From the NCBI GenBank assembly GCA_948469315.1, contig CAOKLQ010000002.1:1-64000 (forward strand): a stretch of DNA of 64,000 nucleotides. The letters run 5' to 3'. The notes below the pieces were generated by a model. That model worked only from the letters and a program-made list of their open reading frames with translations. It ran no database searches and was not told the origin of the DNA. The DNA comes from an uncultured Clostridium sp. GTDB lineage: Bacteria; Bacillota; Clostridia; TANB77; CAG-508. Shown one piece after another: positions 35,220-45,867 of this stretch (within the stretch, counting starts at the first letter, position 1; each line of letters opens with the position of its first letter). Position numbers and translations under genes: made by a program.

Positions 35220-36680
35220 TTACATATCTTTTAATAATTTCTTAAATATCGTTTCTAAAACATTAACAACAATACTATTTCCAGCTTGTCTATATAACTG
35301 TGTGTCCGATATTCCCACAGATTTTGCTTTATGAAAGTCTGCATCTTCAAATCCCATCAATCTCCAACATTCAAGAGGAGTTAGTTTTCGTATTTTCATA
35401 AAGTGATTTCCATCCTCTGAAATCAATACTGCTGCACTCGAACTTGTAATTCCACAAGTTGTTGTTTGTGTAGGTGCAATATCTTTTATCTCTTTTCGAT
35501 TATATGGATTAAACATTTTTCTTTCTGCTATACTTGGTCTAAATTGACTAGCAGTAACTGCTGTTGCAATTCCTTCTGTATCATAGATTCTGTCTTGTAA
35601 GCTAGGTTGTTTCTTTTGATTATTTAAACATATAGGTTTAGGTGTTTCAATAACTGTAGCCATACTAGGTGATGTTAAAATTGTCTGCGATACCTCTTTT
35701 CCAACTCTCCCTCGTTTTGTTGTACTATTAGGATAAGAGTAATTTATTGAATCTCCTTCTCTTGCTTCTGTATATCCTCTTTTTGTTCCTTCTCTAACAA
35801 GAATATAAGGTTGCTTATGTCCTCCATTATCCATAGTAGTTAGTGTAGGCGATATTCCATTTGGATTATATACACTTCCTGCTTGATGCTTTGATTTTTC
35901 TGTATCAAATAATCCTGCTACTCTTTCAACTTTATTAGATTCTGCAATATATTGATTTTGGTTTCCGCTCATTTTGTGATAACCTGCTATAAGACAAGAA
36001 CTTATATTAGGATTTTTACAATCTTTTAGCAGTTTGTTATTTTTCTTGATTAACCTTCCTATTCCATTTTCCGTTAAATAGAATTTGTCATCTACTTTAT
36101 CTTCTAAAATATCTTTAAGTTTTAAATTTAATGTTACTGGAGATGGAAAAGTAAAATTGTTTTTATCAATATCTTTACGAATAGAAACAATAAATACTCT
36201 TTCTCTATTTTGTGGAACTCCATAATCTTTTGCGTTTAATACTTTCCAATAGTTATTATATCCTAGTTCTGATATATCATTTAATATTGAATCAAATTGT
36301 TCTTTAAATCTTTGACTTGTTAAATTTTTAACATTCTCAATTATACTATATTTAGGCATTTTTTCTTTTAAGATTTTATACCCTTCATAATATAATCCGC
36401 TTCTAGTTCCCTCTTTTATTCCTTCCATTCTACCAGCTATTGAAATATCTTGACACGGAAATCCCCAACTCATAAGATCAAAATCTGGTATTTTATCAGT
36501 TTCTATCTTTGTTACATCTCCTAAATTTTTATTTTCTGGTACATTATGAATAGTGCAATAACTCTTAATAGCATATTTATCTATTTCTGAAAATCCTACT
36601 AATTCATAATCTATATTTAATCTCTCTAATGCTTTTTCAAAAGCTCCAATTCCTGTAAATAGGCTTAATAATTTTAACAT
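35220..36680 (-). CDS. dcm: DNA (cytosine-5)-methyltransferase
   Basis: 486 residues. Motif I LSLFTGIGAFEKAL, motif IV GFPCQDISIAG with catalytic Cys76, ENV motif (IIENVKNL), DYGVPQNRERV (VIII), and C-terminal RQAGNSIVVNV (X). It methylates cytosine in DNA; the target is unknown. No restriction enzyme lies nearby, so it is probably an orphan that protects the element on transfer. ATG at 36680 is preceded by AGGAGG. Confidence 0.93.
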   Translation of the reverse strand: MLKLLSLFTGIGAFEKALERLNIDYELVGFSEIDKYAIKSYCTIHNVPENKNLGDVTKIETDKIPDFDLMSWGFPCQDISIAGRMEGIKEGTRSGLYYEGYKILKEKMPKYSIIENVKNLTSQRFKEQFDSILNDISELGYNNYWKVLNAKDYGVPQNRERVFIVSIRKDIDKNNFTFPSPVTLNLKLKDILEDKVDDKFYLTENGIGRLIKKNNKLLKDCKNPNISSCLIAGYHKMSGNQNQYIAESNKVERVAGLFDTEKSKHQAGSVYNPNGISPTLTTMDNGGHKQPYILVREGTKRGYTEAREGDSINYSYPNSTTKRGRVGKEVSQTILTSPSMATVIETPKPICLNNQKKQPSLQDRIYDTEGIATAVTASQFRPSIAERKMFNPYNRKEIKDIAPTQTTTCGITSSSAAVLISEDGNHFMKIRKLTPLECWRLMGFEDADFHKAKSVGISDTQLYRQAGNSIVVNVLETIFKKLLKDM

Positions 36681-36747
36681 AACGTAATTCCTCCTTTGCA
36701 TACGAAAAAAGCCCCAGAATTTAATCTGGAGCGAATTTTGTATTTAA

Positions 36748-38039
36748 TTATTTACTATATAATGAATCAATCTCTTTTTTCTTTTCCAAAACAAGTTTTT
36801 CTAAATCTGTTCCCTTTGCGATTCCAATTTTTTGATTGTCTTTATCATATAGTTCGTATTCTTTATCATCTACTAAATATAATGTATAAAACTGATATTT
36901 TTCATTATAAGCAGTAAATTTCTTATCTATATGTATTTTGAAGTTTGTATAAGGTAAATTTATACAATACTCTTTATCATTTGAATTTTTGTAGTCTATT
37001 TTATTTCCACCAAATTTAATATTGTGTATGTATAAATCACTACTTGATAATTTTTCTTCTTTTATAGTTTCTAAATGATTAAGTTCTCTTTGAAGTTCTA
37101 ATATTTCATTTCTTTTTTTATTTATCTTAATTCGTTCTGATCTTGAATCTTTAATTAACTGCTTTGCTTCATCAATAGAAATTATATTCAAATCATTTTG
37201 TAATTTTATAAATATATCAACTTCTGGTGGAAATACATAATCCTCATCTATTTCTTTATAAGATATAGCATACTCGTATAATTCATAAAGTCTAATATAA
37301 TCATTTGCCATCTCTGTAGTTTTAAGAATCTTATCAAATTTCTCTTGATTCTTTTTCATTTCAACATTTTTATCTTTTATCTGCCCTCTCTTAATTGATA
37401 TTTCTGTTTCAATATCATTAAAATCTCGGATATTATATTTATCTAAATATTCTAATTGTTGTTTTAATTTATAATATCGTTGTATTTCTTGATATTTTGT
37501 TTTTTGATATTCATTATAAACTTTTCCTTTAGTTTGCAACTGACTTTTTTCTATAGCAATTTTAGATTCATTTGCTTTTTGAAATAATATAGAATTAAAT
37601 TCTGTTTTATTTGTTTTTATTGCTAGTAATTTAATGTTTGTCCTATCTCTATAAAATTTATATAAATTGCTAGTGCTATATTTTGAACTTATTGTATCTA
37701 TTCTTGCATATCTTTGCATACCTAAACATTTAACCGAAATATGTTTTCCTCGCCTTATTTCATATCCTCTAATGGATAATTCATCTAATAATTCATCAAT
37801 ACCATTACATTTTGAAATAACCTTTTCAATATCATCTTGTATTTGCTCTTTCCAAGTCTGCCTTTTATATTGGTAATAGTAATCTCTTTCTCTTGATTTC
37901 TGATAAATTTTTTTAGGCATAATAAAACAACCATACTCTGCTGCAATCTTATCACTTGTATCGCTTAATCCGTACAAACCTTCTTTTTGATTTGCAAGTC
38001 TATCTTCTAATTTCTTTCCAGACAAGTTTATTGCATTTA
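36748..38039 (-). CDS. Relaxase, 3' exon
   Basis: About 430 codons including stop. Begins with the second and third bases of a Val codon completed by exon 1 and continues NAINLSGKKLEDRLANQKEG, GLSDTSDKIAAEYGCF, EIRRGKHISVKCLGM. These match the C-terminal part of MobA/MobP-type relaxases of Clostridia. Long coiled-coil sequence fills residues 170-340. Without splicing of the intron between 38040 and 40521 this part would have no catalytic domain. Confidence 0.85.
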
Positions 38040-40521
38040 GTAGGCTAAGTGCCAAACGCCTTGACTTATTACTAAGTTAGGTTTTCCAGCACTCGCCCCC
38101 GAACCGTACTTACAACTCTCGCTGTATACGGCTCTCCATTTATTCACGCAGTTTACTTTTATGAATTTTTGAATGGCAATCTTTACATACTACTAATGTT
38201 TTGCGATTAATCTTTTTCATAAATCTTGCCCAATCTTCTTTTTCGTCTAATTCTTTTAATATTCTAACTTGATGTACTTCTAGTTCACTGGTATGTTTAC
38301 CACACCATTCGCATGTATTAGAATTTAATCTATCTGCCAGTTTAGGTCTTTTCAGAATACCTTTAGGTTTATGAACTGTATCAGCTTCAGCACCAAGTGG
38401 TCTTGGGTCTTTTGCTAAACTTCCTTTCCATAATATTCGTACCCTTTCATTTCCTTTACTATCTTGATATTTAACTCCAATATCTTTATTTATTCTAAAC
38501 TTTGCTATTATTTTTCTAACTGATGTTCTATATTTACACGCCATGGTTCTATAAAAACTATATTCCATAATACACCTAAATTTGTGTAACTTTGAACGGT
38601 TATTTGCTATTGAATAATAGTTACAAAATCCTCTTATTTCTCCATTGTATTGGTCTAAAATGCTCAAATCATTTCTTCCTGTTAAATCTCCACGATGTAT
38701 TGGTTTCCATATTTCAGTATTATTTTGTACTACTATTTTCATTGATTTTAGTTCGATTAGTTTCTTTTGAATTAGTTCTGTTGGAACTTCTAGCATTACA
38801 TGTCCACCGTAATTTCTTGCTTTTATCCCTCTTTTTGTTTTCTTTGTAAGATTACTTTTAGGTGTAACTCTTATATCATATCCTAAAAATCTAGCCTTGT
38901 TAGTTGATTTAGTTATAAGTGTTTTCTCGTTTGATAATTCTAGGTGTAGTCTGTTTTGAATAAATTGTCCTATTTCTTCTTTGACTTTCCTTGCATCTTC
39001 TTTAGAACCAATTATACCAATGATAAAATCATCGCAATATCTAACATATTGTAATCTTTTAAAATTGCTATCCATTGGGTCTTTACATGGCATAGTTTTG
39101 TGTATTTTATCTAATTCTTGAATTCGTTTTAGTAACATTCCGCTTTTTTTCTTTGTTTTTGCTTCTGCTAAGACTTTTTACTAAACTGTGTCTTCTTTCT
39201 GCTAGCTTTTTATACTCATTGTTGTAACCTCTTTTATTTCCTAAATCAAATTCTTTTTTGTATTCTGTCATGTATTTATCAAATTGGTCTAAGTAAATAT
39301 TTGCTAATATTGGACTAATTATTCCACCTTGTGGAGTCCCACTATAGCTTTGATGTAGTTCTTGCTGTTCCATATATCCTGCATTTAAGAATTTACGTAT
39401 AAGATTTATAAATCTTTCATCTTTAATTCTTTTACGCAAAATATTTATCATAATGTTGTGGTCTATATTATCAAAAAAGCCTTTAATATCTCCCTCTACA
39501 TACCATTTACACCTTACAAATCTGTTTTGTATTTGTCTTAAAGCTGTATGGCAACTTCTGTTAGGTCTAAAACCATGAGATATTTCTTCAAAACTATCTT
39601 CGTATATTGCTTCTAACAACATGCGAACTACCTCTTGAACTAATTTATCGTCAATAGTTGGTATTCCTAATGGTCTAAGTTTTCCATTTTTCTTTGGAAT
39701 GTAAATTCTTCTTGCTGGCTGAGGTTTATAACTTTCATCTGTTAGTGTTTCAATTATTCTGTCTATTCTCTCTAAGCTCATTGCGTCAATTGTTTTTCCA
39801 TCTGTACCAGCTGTCATATTGCCTTGTTTAGAATAAATATTTTGATATGCTTGTAGAAATAAATTTCTGTTAAACATATTTCGATATAACCTATTATAGG
39901 TGTAATCTTTTGAATTAGAATGCTTTTGCAAACTGTTCAATACATTTTCTGGATTTCTCATAGTGCCTCTCGCACCTTCCTTTCTTTTATATTGAAGTGA
40001 ATAAACTGCTTTCCTTCGCCATGTAAATGCCATTAACATTCTCAGACTACTACGAAAGCTCCGTTACCCTATTGAATATTCAAAGCCTTTTGCTCATAGC
40101 TAAACAAGTTTTAGCATTTCAACTTAGGTAATCCCCATTTAGATACAAAGTAATTAGCTTGTCCATTATCGGATACAACTTTCGTCCTTTTATGCTTATG
40201 CAAATAGGTCACATATTCGACTTGCCTACCTCATTTGTCCATTGATAACGTAGGATATGTGATACAACAGTTATAACTATCTTCTGTTGAAGCCACCACA
40301 AATGCCCTTTGGACTGTTGTTCAAGCAGTATAGCTTTTATCCTTATATGAACTTTTGGTCTTGCTATTCAGTCGTGACATGATAGTTTGTCAACTTATAA
40401 CTTTAATGGAGTGCTATTGTCCCCTCAAGGTTTCCCTTTTAGGTTATCCATTGACCACAGACATAAATCTCGCGTCTGCCGTATTGCTAATACGGAATTA
40501 CTTTGCCCCTTATGGGCGCAC
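38040..40521 (-). mobile_element. Group II intron inserted in the relaxase gene
   Basis: 2482 bases in the sense direction. The 5' boundary reads GTGCGCC (from 40521). Domain V is unmistakable at 38134-38101 (GAGCCGTATACAGCGAGAGT, then TGTAAGTACGGTTC). The 3' end reads CTAC at 38040. Joining the exons there gives CAT ATA TCT GTA AAT, in frame. The ribozyme domains I-III occupy about 39962-40521 and the reverse transcriptase lies in domain IV. The insertion falls three codons after the HIHNH metal-binding motif. Confidence 0.9.
38140..39961 (-). CDS. ltrA: Group II intron reverse transcriptase/maturase, +1 frameshift at CGGA
   Basis: About 606 residues with RT motifs (RPLGIPTIDDKLVQE, HGFRPNRSCHTAL, GDIKGFFDNIDH, GTPQGGIISPILANIYL, YVRYCDDF), a maturase domain and a C-terminal HNH endonuclease (CEWCGK, VHQVRILK, VCKDCHSKIH). 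At 39142 the frame reads CGG-A just before the YCDD catalytic motif. Skipping the C gives KKGMLLKRIQELDK and the full protein; reading straight truncates it after RT motif 4. It splices and moves the intron, so relaxase expression would depend on this shift. ATG at 39961 follows AGAGG. Confidence 0.9.
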
Positions 40522-40861
40522 CAGATATATGATTGTGTATATGTCCTTTATCAATATGAGTGGATATTACACATTGATAATTCGGATATAGTTCTTTGCA
40601 TAATTTCAAGCCAATTTCATTTGCTTGTTCTACAGTTATTTTATCCTTTGGAGAAAAACTTTGTATAATATGATATGCTGATCTAGTTCCTGTCATTTTA
40701 AATTTGTTTTGAACATCTTTAAATTCATAATATGCAGTATTTATATTGCAATTTAAGCTACTTGTAAATCCAACTTTTGCTCCATCATTTTTTTCATCCA
40801 AAATATATTCAATTAAATTTTTCGCAGTTCCTAAATGTGCTAATCTTTTTGTAACTGGCAT
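40522..40861 (-). CDS. Relaxase, 5' exon (catalytic part)
   Basis: 113 codons plus one base. MPVTKRLAHLGTAKNLIEYI and ISTHIDKGHIHNHIS are the N-terminal relaxase fold with the three-His metal site HIHNH. It nicks oriT and pilots DNA during conjugation. It overlaps mobC by 22 bases. The reading frame joins exon 2 exactly if the group II intron is spliced. Unspliced, translation runs 12 or so codons into the intron and stops. Confidence 0.88.
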
Positions 40862-41277
40862 TGCTTATTATCCTCCACTCCTTCGACTTTTGTATGATTT
40901 ATTTGTTTCCATACATCTAAATCTAATTTTTCATCAATAAGTTTAATCATTGATTTTTGATTCCTTAATATTCCATACATAGTGTTCGTTAAGTTTTTTA
41001 ATTCCTCACTTGATAACTGTGTTGCATATCTACTTATATGCCTTATTTCTTTTGCGATTTTTTTTAGTTGTTCTGTATTATCAGAATATGCTTTATATAG
41101 TTCCTCTTTGCTCTTTAAATCGACATAAGTAACATTTTCATAAATTACTGCATCTCTAACATAAGGTGCAAGTCTTTTATATCCATAATATTCTGCTTTT
41201 GCTTCTACTAATATTCGTTCTTCTTTTGATAACCAAACTTTTATACTTTCCCTTCTTTGCTTTGAATTCAATTCCAT
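40840..41277 (-). CDS. mobC: MobC-type relaxosome accessory protein
   Basis: 145 residues. A ribbon-helix-helix-type start (RRESIKVWLSKEERILVEAKA) and a C-terminal helical part (EIRHISRYATQLSSEELKNL) match the MobC family, which helps the relaxase open oriT. ATG at 41277 is preceded by GGAGTGATTGTA. Its end overlaps the relaxase start, so translation is coupled. Confidence 0.85.
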   Translation of the reverse strand: MELNSKQRRESIKVWLSKEERILVEAKAEYYGYKRLAPYVRDAVIYENVTYVDLKSKEELYKAYSDNTEQLKKIAKEIRHISRYATQLSSEELKNLTNTMYGILRNQKSMIKLIDEKLDLDVWKQINHTKVEGVEDNKQCQLQKD

Positions 41278-41298
41278 TACAATCACTCCTCTCAATTT

Positions 41299-41910
41299 TC
41301 AATTTAGATAAAAAAAGTTATCATATATGTAGCCTGCTTTAATATATCGCTCTGTTAATTCCATTTTATATTGTTCTAATAATTCTAAATACTTTTGTTT
41401 GAAACAGTTTTTACATAACCACTTAATTCCTTCTTTAGAAATCACAAATTCATTATCTTTAATATATCTATAACTTGTGTTTACTTTTACCATTTTATAA
41501 ATGGCTCTTTTTATAGTTGGCTTTGATCTATTAAAATACGATTCTAATTTCTTCACATACATATCTTCATTAAATAGACTTTTAGAATTTATATTTAATA
41601 ATTTTTCATATTCCTTAATTCGACTTTCAAAAAATTCAATGTCAGCATCAATTAAAGGTTTTTCTTTTTGAAAATATACATATCTGATCCACAAATATCC
41701 TTCTATTAAAATAAAATACCTTTTACTTTTAATCTTATTGCTTTGCCATCTACAATTAGGATGCTTTCTTAACATAGTTGATACAGCCAATCTTAAATCT
41801 TTGTGTGTAATTTCATTATTGTTTTTAGTTGTAATATTATTGATTTTTAATCGCTTTAATATTTTGTTATACGATAGAAAAATATTATCTAATTGATTTT
41901 GACTATCCAT
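41299..41910 (-). CDS. Hypothetical ICE protein
   Basis: 203 residues, basic, with predicted helices and many aromatics (IEGYLWIRYVYFQKEKP). A stretch at about 125-165 could be a winged helix (LESYFNRSKPTIKRAIYKM). RBS GAGGA precedes ATG. It lies directly upstream of mobC and may act in transfer control. No family recognised. Confidence 0.6.
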   Translation of the reverse strand: MDSQNQLDNIFLSYNKILKRLKINNITTKNNNEITHKDLRLAVSTMLRKHPNCRWQSNKIKSKRYFILIEGYLWIRYVYFQKEKPLIDADIEFFESRIKEYEKLLNINSKSLFNEDMYVKKLESYFNRSKPTIKRAIYKMVKVNTSYRYIKDNEFVISKEGIKWLCKNCFKQKYLELLEQYKMELTERYIKAGYIYDNFFYLN

Positions 41911-41928
41911 AAATATATTCCTCTTTTC

Positions 41929-42312
41929 TTATATTTCATTTTCATAGTCAATTACTTCATTATCTGAATGTACTATTTCGTGTTGTATGTTACTATTATC
42001 CAAATCATTTGTTAATTCTTTCATTGTGATTCCTAAATCATAAAGTTTGTTTAGCATAGTTTGTTTACTTGATTCTATATGCCTATTAGATAATACCCTA
42101 TCTGTAAAATCTTCTAATGCTTCCTTAAATTCTTCATAATAGCTGCCAAAATTCCAAGATTTACTTTTCATATCAAATCCATTTGCTATAATATATTTTT
42201 CTGGTGCATCGTACATTTTCTCAATTAAAGCATAATTATCTACTAATGCTAAAATTTTTAAATCGCCTAATGACTTTGTTTTAAAATACATATTATTTTC
42301 TTTATTATCCAT
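41929..42312 (-). CDS. Hypothetical ICE protein
   Basis: 127 residues, acidic C-terminus. An N-terminal alpha/beta start (KILALVDNYALIEKMYDAPE) recalls small polyvalent-type accessory domains of conjugative elements. ATG at 42312 is preceded by AAGGAGG. First gene after the oriT-like region. Function unknown. Confidence 0.6.
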   Translation of the reverse strand: MDNKENNMYFKTKSLGDLKILALVDNYALIEKMYDAPEKYIIANGFDMKSKSWNFGSYYEEFKEALEDFTDRVLSNRHIESSKQTMLNKLYDLGITMKELTNDLDNSNIQHEIVHSDNEVIDYENEI

Positions 42313-42362
42313 AACAATTTTCCTCCTTAACTTCAATTTTTTAACTCTTATATATTCTATTT

Positions 42363-42600
42363 CTATATTAAAAATATTCTTGTACTAGCGAAGCGTAGGA
42401 CAAGAAATCCAGAGCAATTTATTTGCTCCGAATATTGAGGATCATTTTTAATGCCCAATATTCGCCAGCTTGGTGTTTTGACACCCTTTTCGCTGTTTAG
42501 GGCAAAAGCCCTAAAACCCATTTTGCCCGCTGGGAGATAATTTTTTGTTTTAATTCTTGAAAAAAGTGGAGCATTTTCTACTCCACTTTCATTCAATTTT
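42363..42600. other. Candidate oriT: structured, GC-rich intergenic region
   Basis: A chain of inverted repeats unlike the surrounding AT-rich genes: GGGC/GCCC (TTTAGGGC with GCCCTAAA), GGTGT/ACACC, GGAGCAA/TTGCTCC, AATATT pairs, and a CTTGT...ACAAG stem around GCTTCGC. A CCAGCGGGCAAAATGGG stretch lies at its start on the minus strand. It stands in front of the genes leading to mobC and the relaxase, the usual place of oriT. The nick site is not identified. An open frame crosses it but is low in coding character. Confidence 0.55.
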
Positions 42601-42601
42601 T

Positions 42602-44002
42602 TTAATTAAAATCATACTCAAATTCGTTTTCATTTTTAGCATCATTTTTATTTAATTTTTCTTTTAAATTTTCATAATTTTCATAATTTTCATAAATTGA
42701 TAACACATTTTCTGTTACAGCTTTTATACCATTCCAAGCACTTGTTTCAACTTCTATTTCCGATTTATCTTCAAATAATATTGTTGTTATAAATATTCCA
42801 TCAGATCCTTCTTTATCTCTTGTACTTACATCAAAATATTTTATATTTAATTTATCTGTTATTTCTTTATACATAGAAGATAAATGATATAATCCTTCAT
42901 CTTTATCACTTCCATAATCCATTAAGTTTTTTATTTCATTTTCTCTAAAATATTCAATAACTTTTGAAAGAGATAAATCATAATCAGTTGGAAAATGTTC
43001 TTTATAATCTTCAATAAAATCCTCATAGGTTGTAGCTTTCTCTGCTAAACAAATTATATTTGAATTATAATTACTATTAGATTTTGAATGTAATTCTAAA
43101 GTTTCTTTATCATAATACATATCATCTGTTTCAAAATATAAATGCAAAGTTGCTTCGAACTCATCTAGTTGTTCTAATGAAAAATGATTGAAAAAGTCAA
43201 CTATTTTCTCCTTTGATACTGCATATTTTTCAATTAAAGGATAGTGATATTTTACCTTATATCCATATCCAATTTTCTTTAATTCTTCAAAAGAGATATA
43301 AAAATCCCACTCACCTTTTGAATTAAATAGTCCTAAATCTTTCAAATCATAAGCAACTTCATCTTTTATTACAGAATTATATAATTCTTGATAAACATTA
43401 TATTCATATACTTCAAAATTCCCATCTAAATAATGTTTATAATTTTGGCTATTTATCTTGCCTTTCTCTTTTAAGTCTATATACTCATCTTCAATAAAAA
43501 TATGTAATATCTTATTATCAATTTCAAGCAGCATTTCTTTTGACATTGTACCTATATATTTTTCACAAACACTTTTATAAAACTTTTCATCTTCATCAAG
43601 TATTTTTATAATATCTTGCATTTCAAATTTTTCTTTTTTACTTATCAAATCAATATATTCTTTTGTATGAATCTCGCTTAATACTTCTGCTACTGTATCA
43701 CTTTCAATATACCTTTTTGTAACTAAATCCCAATCATCTTTTTGTAGTTTTACATTATCATCTTGTTTCATTTCTAGTGGATTATAAACATAGTCTTGAT
43801 GATATGAATCTAATCGTTCCATAATATCTGCCAATGTATAAAATTCTTCTTGTTCTATTCCATTTAGATTTCCTTTTTGAATATCATTTAATCTAAATAC
43901 ATTTTCTAAATCTTTGTTAATATCAATTACTATTTGAAAGTCATATACATTTAACATTTGTCTAAAATATTTTACGATTTTTTCTTTCTTTTTTTCATCC
44001 AT
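42602..44002 (-). CDS. Hypothetical ICE protein
   Basis: 466 residues, acidic, rich in Asp/Glu/Tyr, with no catalytic motif. The C-terminal part (FDVSTRDKEGSDGIFITTIL) looks like a small alpha/beta domain. It ends in a YENYENYEN repeat (three 9-base units) and an acidic tail. ATG at 44002 is preceded by GGGAG; a GTG at 44032 is possible. It shares style with the next two genes and probably belongs to the cytoplasmic polyvalent-type cargo. Confidence 0.6.
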   Translation of the reverse strand: MDEKKKEKIVKYFRQMLNVYDFQIVIDINKDLENVFRLNDIQKGNLNGIEQEEFYTLADIMERLDSYHQDYVYNPLEMKQDDNVKLQKDDWDLVTKRYIESDTVAEVLSEIHTKEYIDLISKKEKFEMQDIIKILDEDEKFYKSVCEKYIGTMSKEMLLEIDNKILHIFIEDEYIDLKEKGKINSQNYKHYLDGNFEVYEYNVYQELYNSVIKDEVAYDLKDLGLFNSKGEWDFYISFEELKKIGYGYKVKYHYPLIEKYAVSKEKIVDFFNHFSLEQLDEFEATLHLYFETDDMYYDKETLELHSKSNSNYNSNIICLAEKATTYEDFIEDYKEHFPTDYDLSLSKVIEYFRENEIKNLMDYGSDKDEGLYHLSSMYKEITDKLNIKYFDVSTRDKEGSDGIFITTILFEDKSEIEVETSAWNGIKAVTENVLSIYENYENYENLKEKLNKNDAKNENEFEYDFN

Positions 44003-44028
44003 TTTAGTAACTCCCTTCTTAAAATTTT

Positions 44029-44805
44029 TCACATATCATTGTTGATTTCAATAGTGTCTTTTAATTCATTTTCTTTTATAATTTCTTGAAACCACTCTGT
44101 ATAATGTTTCTTATTTTCTTGCTCTAATAGATGTAGTTTTTCTCCAGTTTTCATATAACTTTCGTATTTCTTTTTTACATATTCAGAATCTTCTTTCATA
44201 AGATCTTCAATATCTTCTTCATCTGTAAAATAGTCAAACATTCTAAAGTAAACTCTATCAATAATTTCATTAAGTGTAGTGTTTTCATCAAATTTAAAAG
44301 TATTACATTGTTCATCTTTTATGTTATATTTCCCATCTGGATATTTTGTAATAGACCACTCATAAAAATCTAAAAAGCCATCTAAATCAGATGTACTTTC
44401 TTTATCTTGTAATTCTTTTTCAAAGTTTGTATATTCATAATTCATTTTGAATAAATATTCTTTATTACAAGCTCTTATAAGTTCATCTACATTTAATATT
44501 TTCATTTCACTATCGTAATTCAAATAATCTTTTCTATCTCCCCAAGTAAAGCCTTTACTCCATTGAAATTCAATACAAGTATCATTTCTATTTCCATTAT
44601 TTAGTTCTACATAGTGCCAAAACTTACTTTCCGAAAATTCATTGAACTCTTTATCATAACAACAACTTTTTTCAAAATATTCTGCATATTCTTTTAAAAA
44701 TCCAACACTTTTCATAAGTTCAATAAATTTAAAAAGATCATCATCATAACTTCGCCTTAATTTTATAACTGCACCAAATGTTAAAAATTCTTCCATTTCA
44801 TTCAT
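44029..44805 (-). CDS. Hypothetical ICE protein
   Basis: 258 residues, acidic, soluble, no recognised domain. WSKGFTWGDRKDYLNYDSEM and the DEEDIEDLMKEDSEYVKKKY helix stand out. RBS GGGAGG is present. It lies directly upstream of the 42602 gene. Confidence 0.55.
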   Translation of the reverse strand: MNEMEEFLTFGAVIKLRRSYDDDLFKFIELMKSVGFLKEYAEYFEKSCCYDKEFNEFSESKFWHYVELNNGNRNDTCIEFQWSKGFTWGDRKDYLNYDSEMKILNVDELIRACNKEYLFKMNYEYTNFEKELQDKESTSDLDGFLDFYEWSITKYPDGKYNIKDEQCNTFKFDENTTLNEIIDRVYFRMFDYFTDEEDIEDLMKEDSEYVKKKYESYMKTGEKLHLLEQENKKHYTEWFQEIIKENELKDTIEINNDM

Positions 44806-44832
44806 CTTATTTTTTCCTCCCTTCTAGCAAAA

Positions 44833-44871
44833 AATATAACAACATTCTTTTTTATTGAATGTTGTTATATT
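44833..44871 (-). terminator. Terminator downstream of the 44879 gene
   Basis: A 15-bp perfect stem (core AACAACATTC) with a T-rich minus-strand tail. Confidence 0.85.
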
Positions 44872-44878
44872 TGTAGTT

Positions 44879-45850
44879 TTATCCAAACATTTCATCTGTA
44901 ATATCTACTTCCTTTGTATGATTAAATATTATCTCTTTAGTTTTATTATCATATTTAAAGTCTTTACTTCTATCATCTTCATATAACATATCTAAAAAGA
45001 TTCTTATTTCATTATCCTTTAAATCTAATTTTTCTAATTTAACAATATCATTTTGAGAATGTTCCTTAAATATATTTTTATTTATAAATTCCTTATATTT
45101 TTCATATACAACAAATTTCTTTTCATAATTCTGCATTTTATAAGCCATTTCATTTTCTTCATAATCCGTTATCCAGGTAATATTCATACTTTCACTTTTA
45201 TAAGTCTTTATTTCTCCTGTTTCTGTATTTTCTACTGTAATTTTATATGAAGGATAATCATCATTTGTTATATTAAAATCCAAATATATTTCTGTAAAAT
45301 GTTCCATACCTATCATTTTAACTAAAGGATTTGACAGTCCAATTTTTTCTTTAAATTCTTTAAAAATAACCAATTTATCTTTATGAGATAAATTTTTATT
45401 ATTTCTTATTCCCTGCATAAAATTACTAACATCTCTAACCTTTTGACTTAAATCTTTATAATCTTTATTTTCTCCATAATCTATTTTATAGTGTAATTCG
45501 ATTTCTGATTTTATAATTTCTGGCTCTTTGTTTTTTATTAAAGCATCAATTACATTTTTATATTTATCATAAGTCCTTTCTACTCCTAAAATAGTACAAT
45601 CTCCAATAAAATTTCTTAATGGTGGATCTGCCCAAGCATTACAAAGTGCATAATATTTAGAAGAACTGTTTGGATGATAATTACCAACAATTATGTCATA
45701 CATTAAATGACTATATTTTTCGTGAATATCTTTCCCTTTTATTTCAGATTTAAAATATGTCATAGGAGATACACTACTGTCTGCAAATTGACCTGTAATC
45801 GTTCCTTTTTCTTTGTCTATATCTATATTTTGTATATGATAATAGCTCAT
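44879..45850 (-). CDS. Hypothetical ICE protein
   Basis: 323 residues. The N-terminal part (QNIDIDKEKGTITGQFADSS) is beta-rich; the region around residues 210-225 has TVENTETGEIKTYKSE, a beta-hairpin style seen in ICE accessory proteins. RBS AGGAGG is present. Co-transcribed with the polyvalent zincin gene upstream. Function unknown. Confidence 0.6.
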   Translation of the reverse strand: MSYYHIQNIDIDKEKGTITGQFADSSVSPMTYFKSEIKGKDIHEKYSHLMYDIIVGNYHPNSSSKYYALCNAWADPPLRNFIGDCTILGVERTYDKYKNVIDALIKNKEPEIIKSEIELHYKIDYGENKDYKDLSQKVRDVSNFMQGIRNNKNLSHKDKLVIFKEFKEKIGLSNPLVKMIGMEHFTEIYLDFNITNDDYPSYKITVENTETGEIKTYKSESMNITWITDYEENEMAYKMQNYEKKFVVYEKYKEFINKNIFKEHSQNDIVKLEKLDLKDNEIRIFLDMLYEDDRSKDFKYDNKTKEIIFNHTKEVDITDEMFG

Positions 45851-45867
45851 AATATTTTTCCTCCTTT

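Noticed and set aside
40355..40668. Plus-strand open frames across the group II intron 5' region
   Set aside because: They are antisense to ribozyme and relaxase sequence with no RBS.
42363..42596. Open frame of 77 codons across the oriT-like region
   Set aside because: Composition is dominated by inverted repeats, no RBS was seen, and the product resembles no protein.
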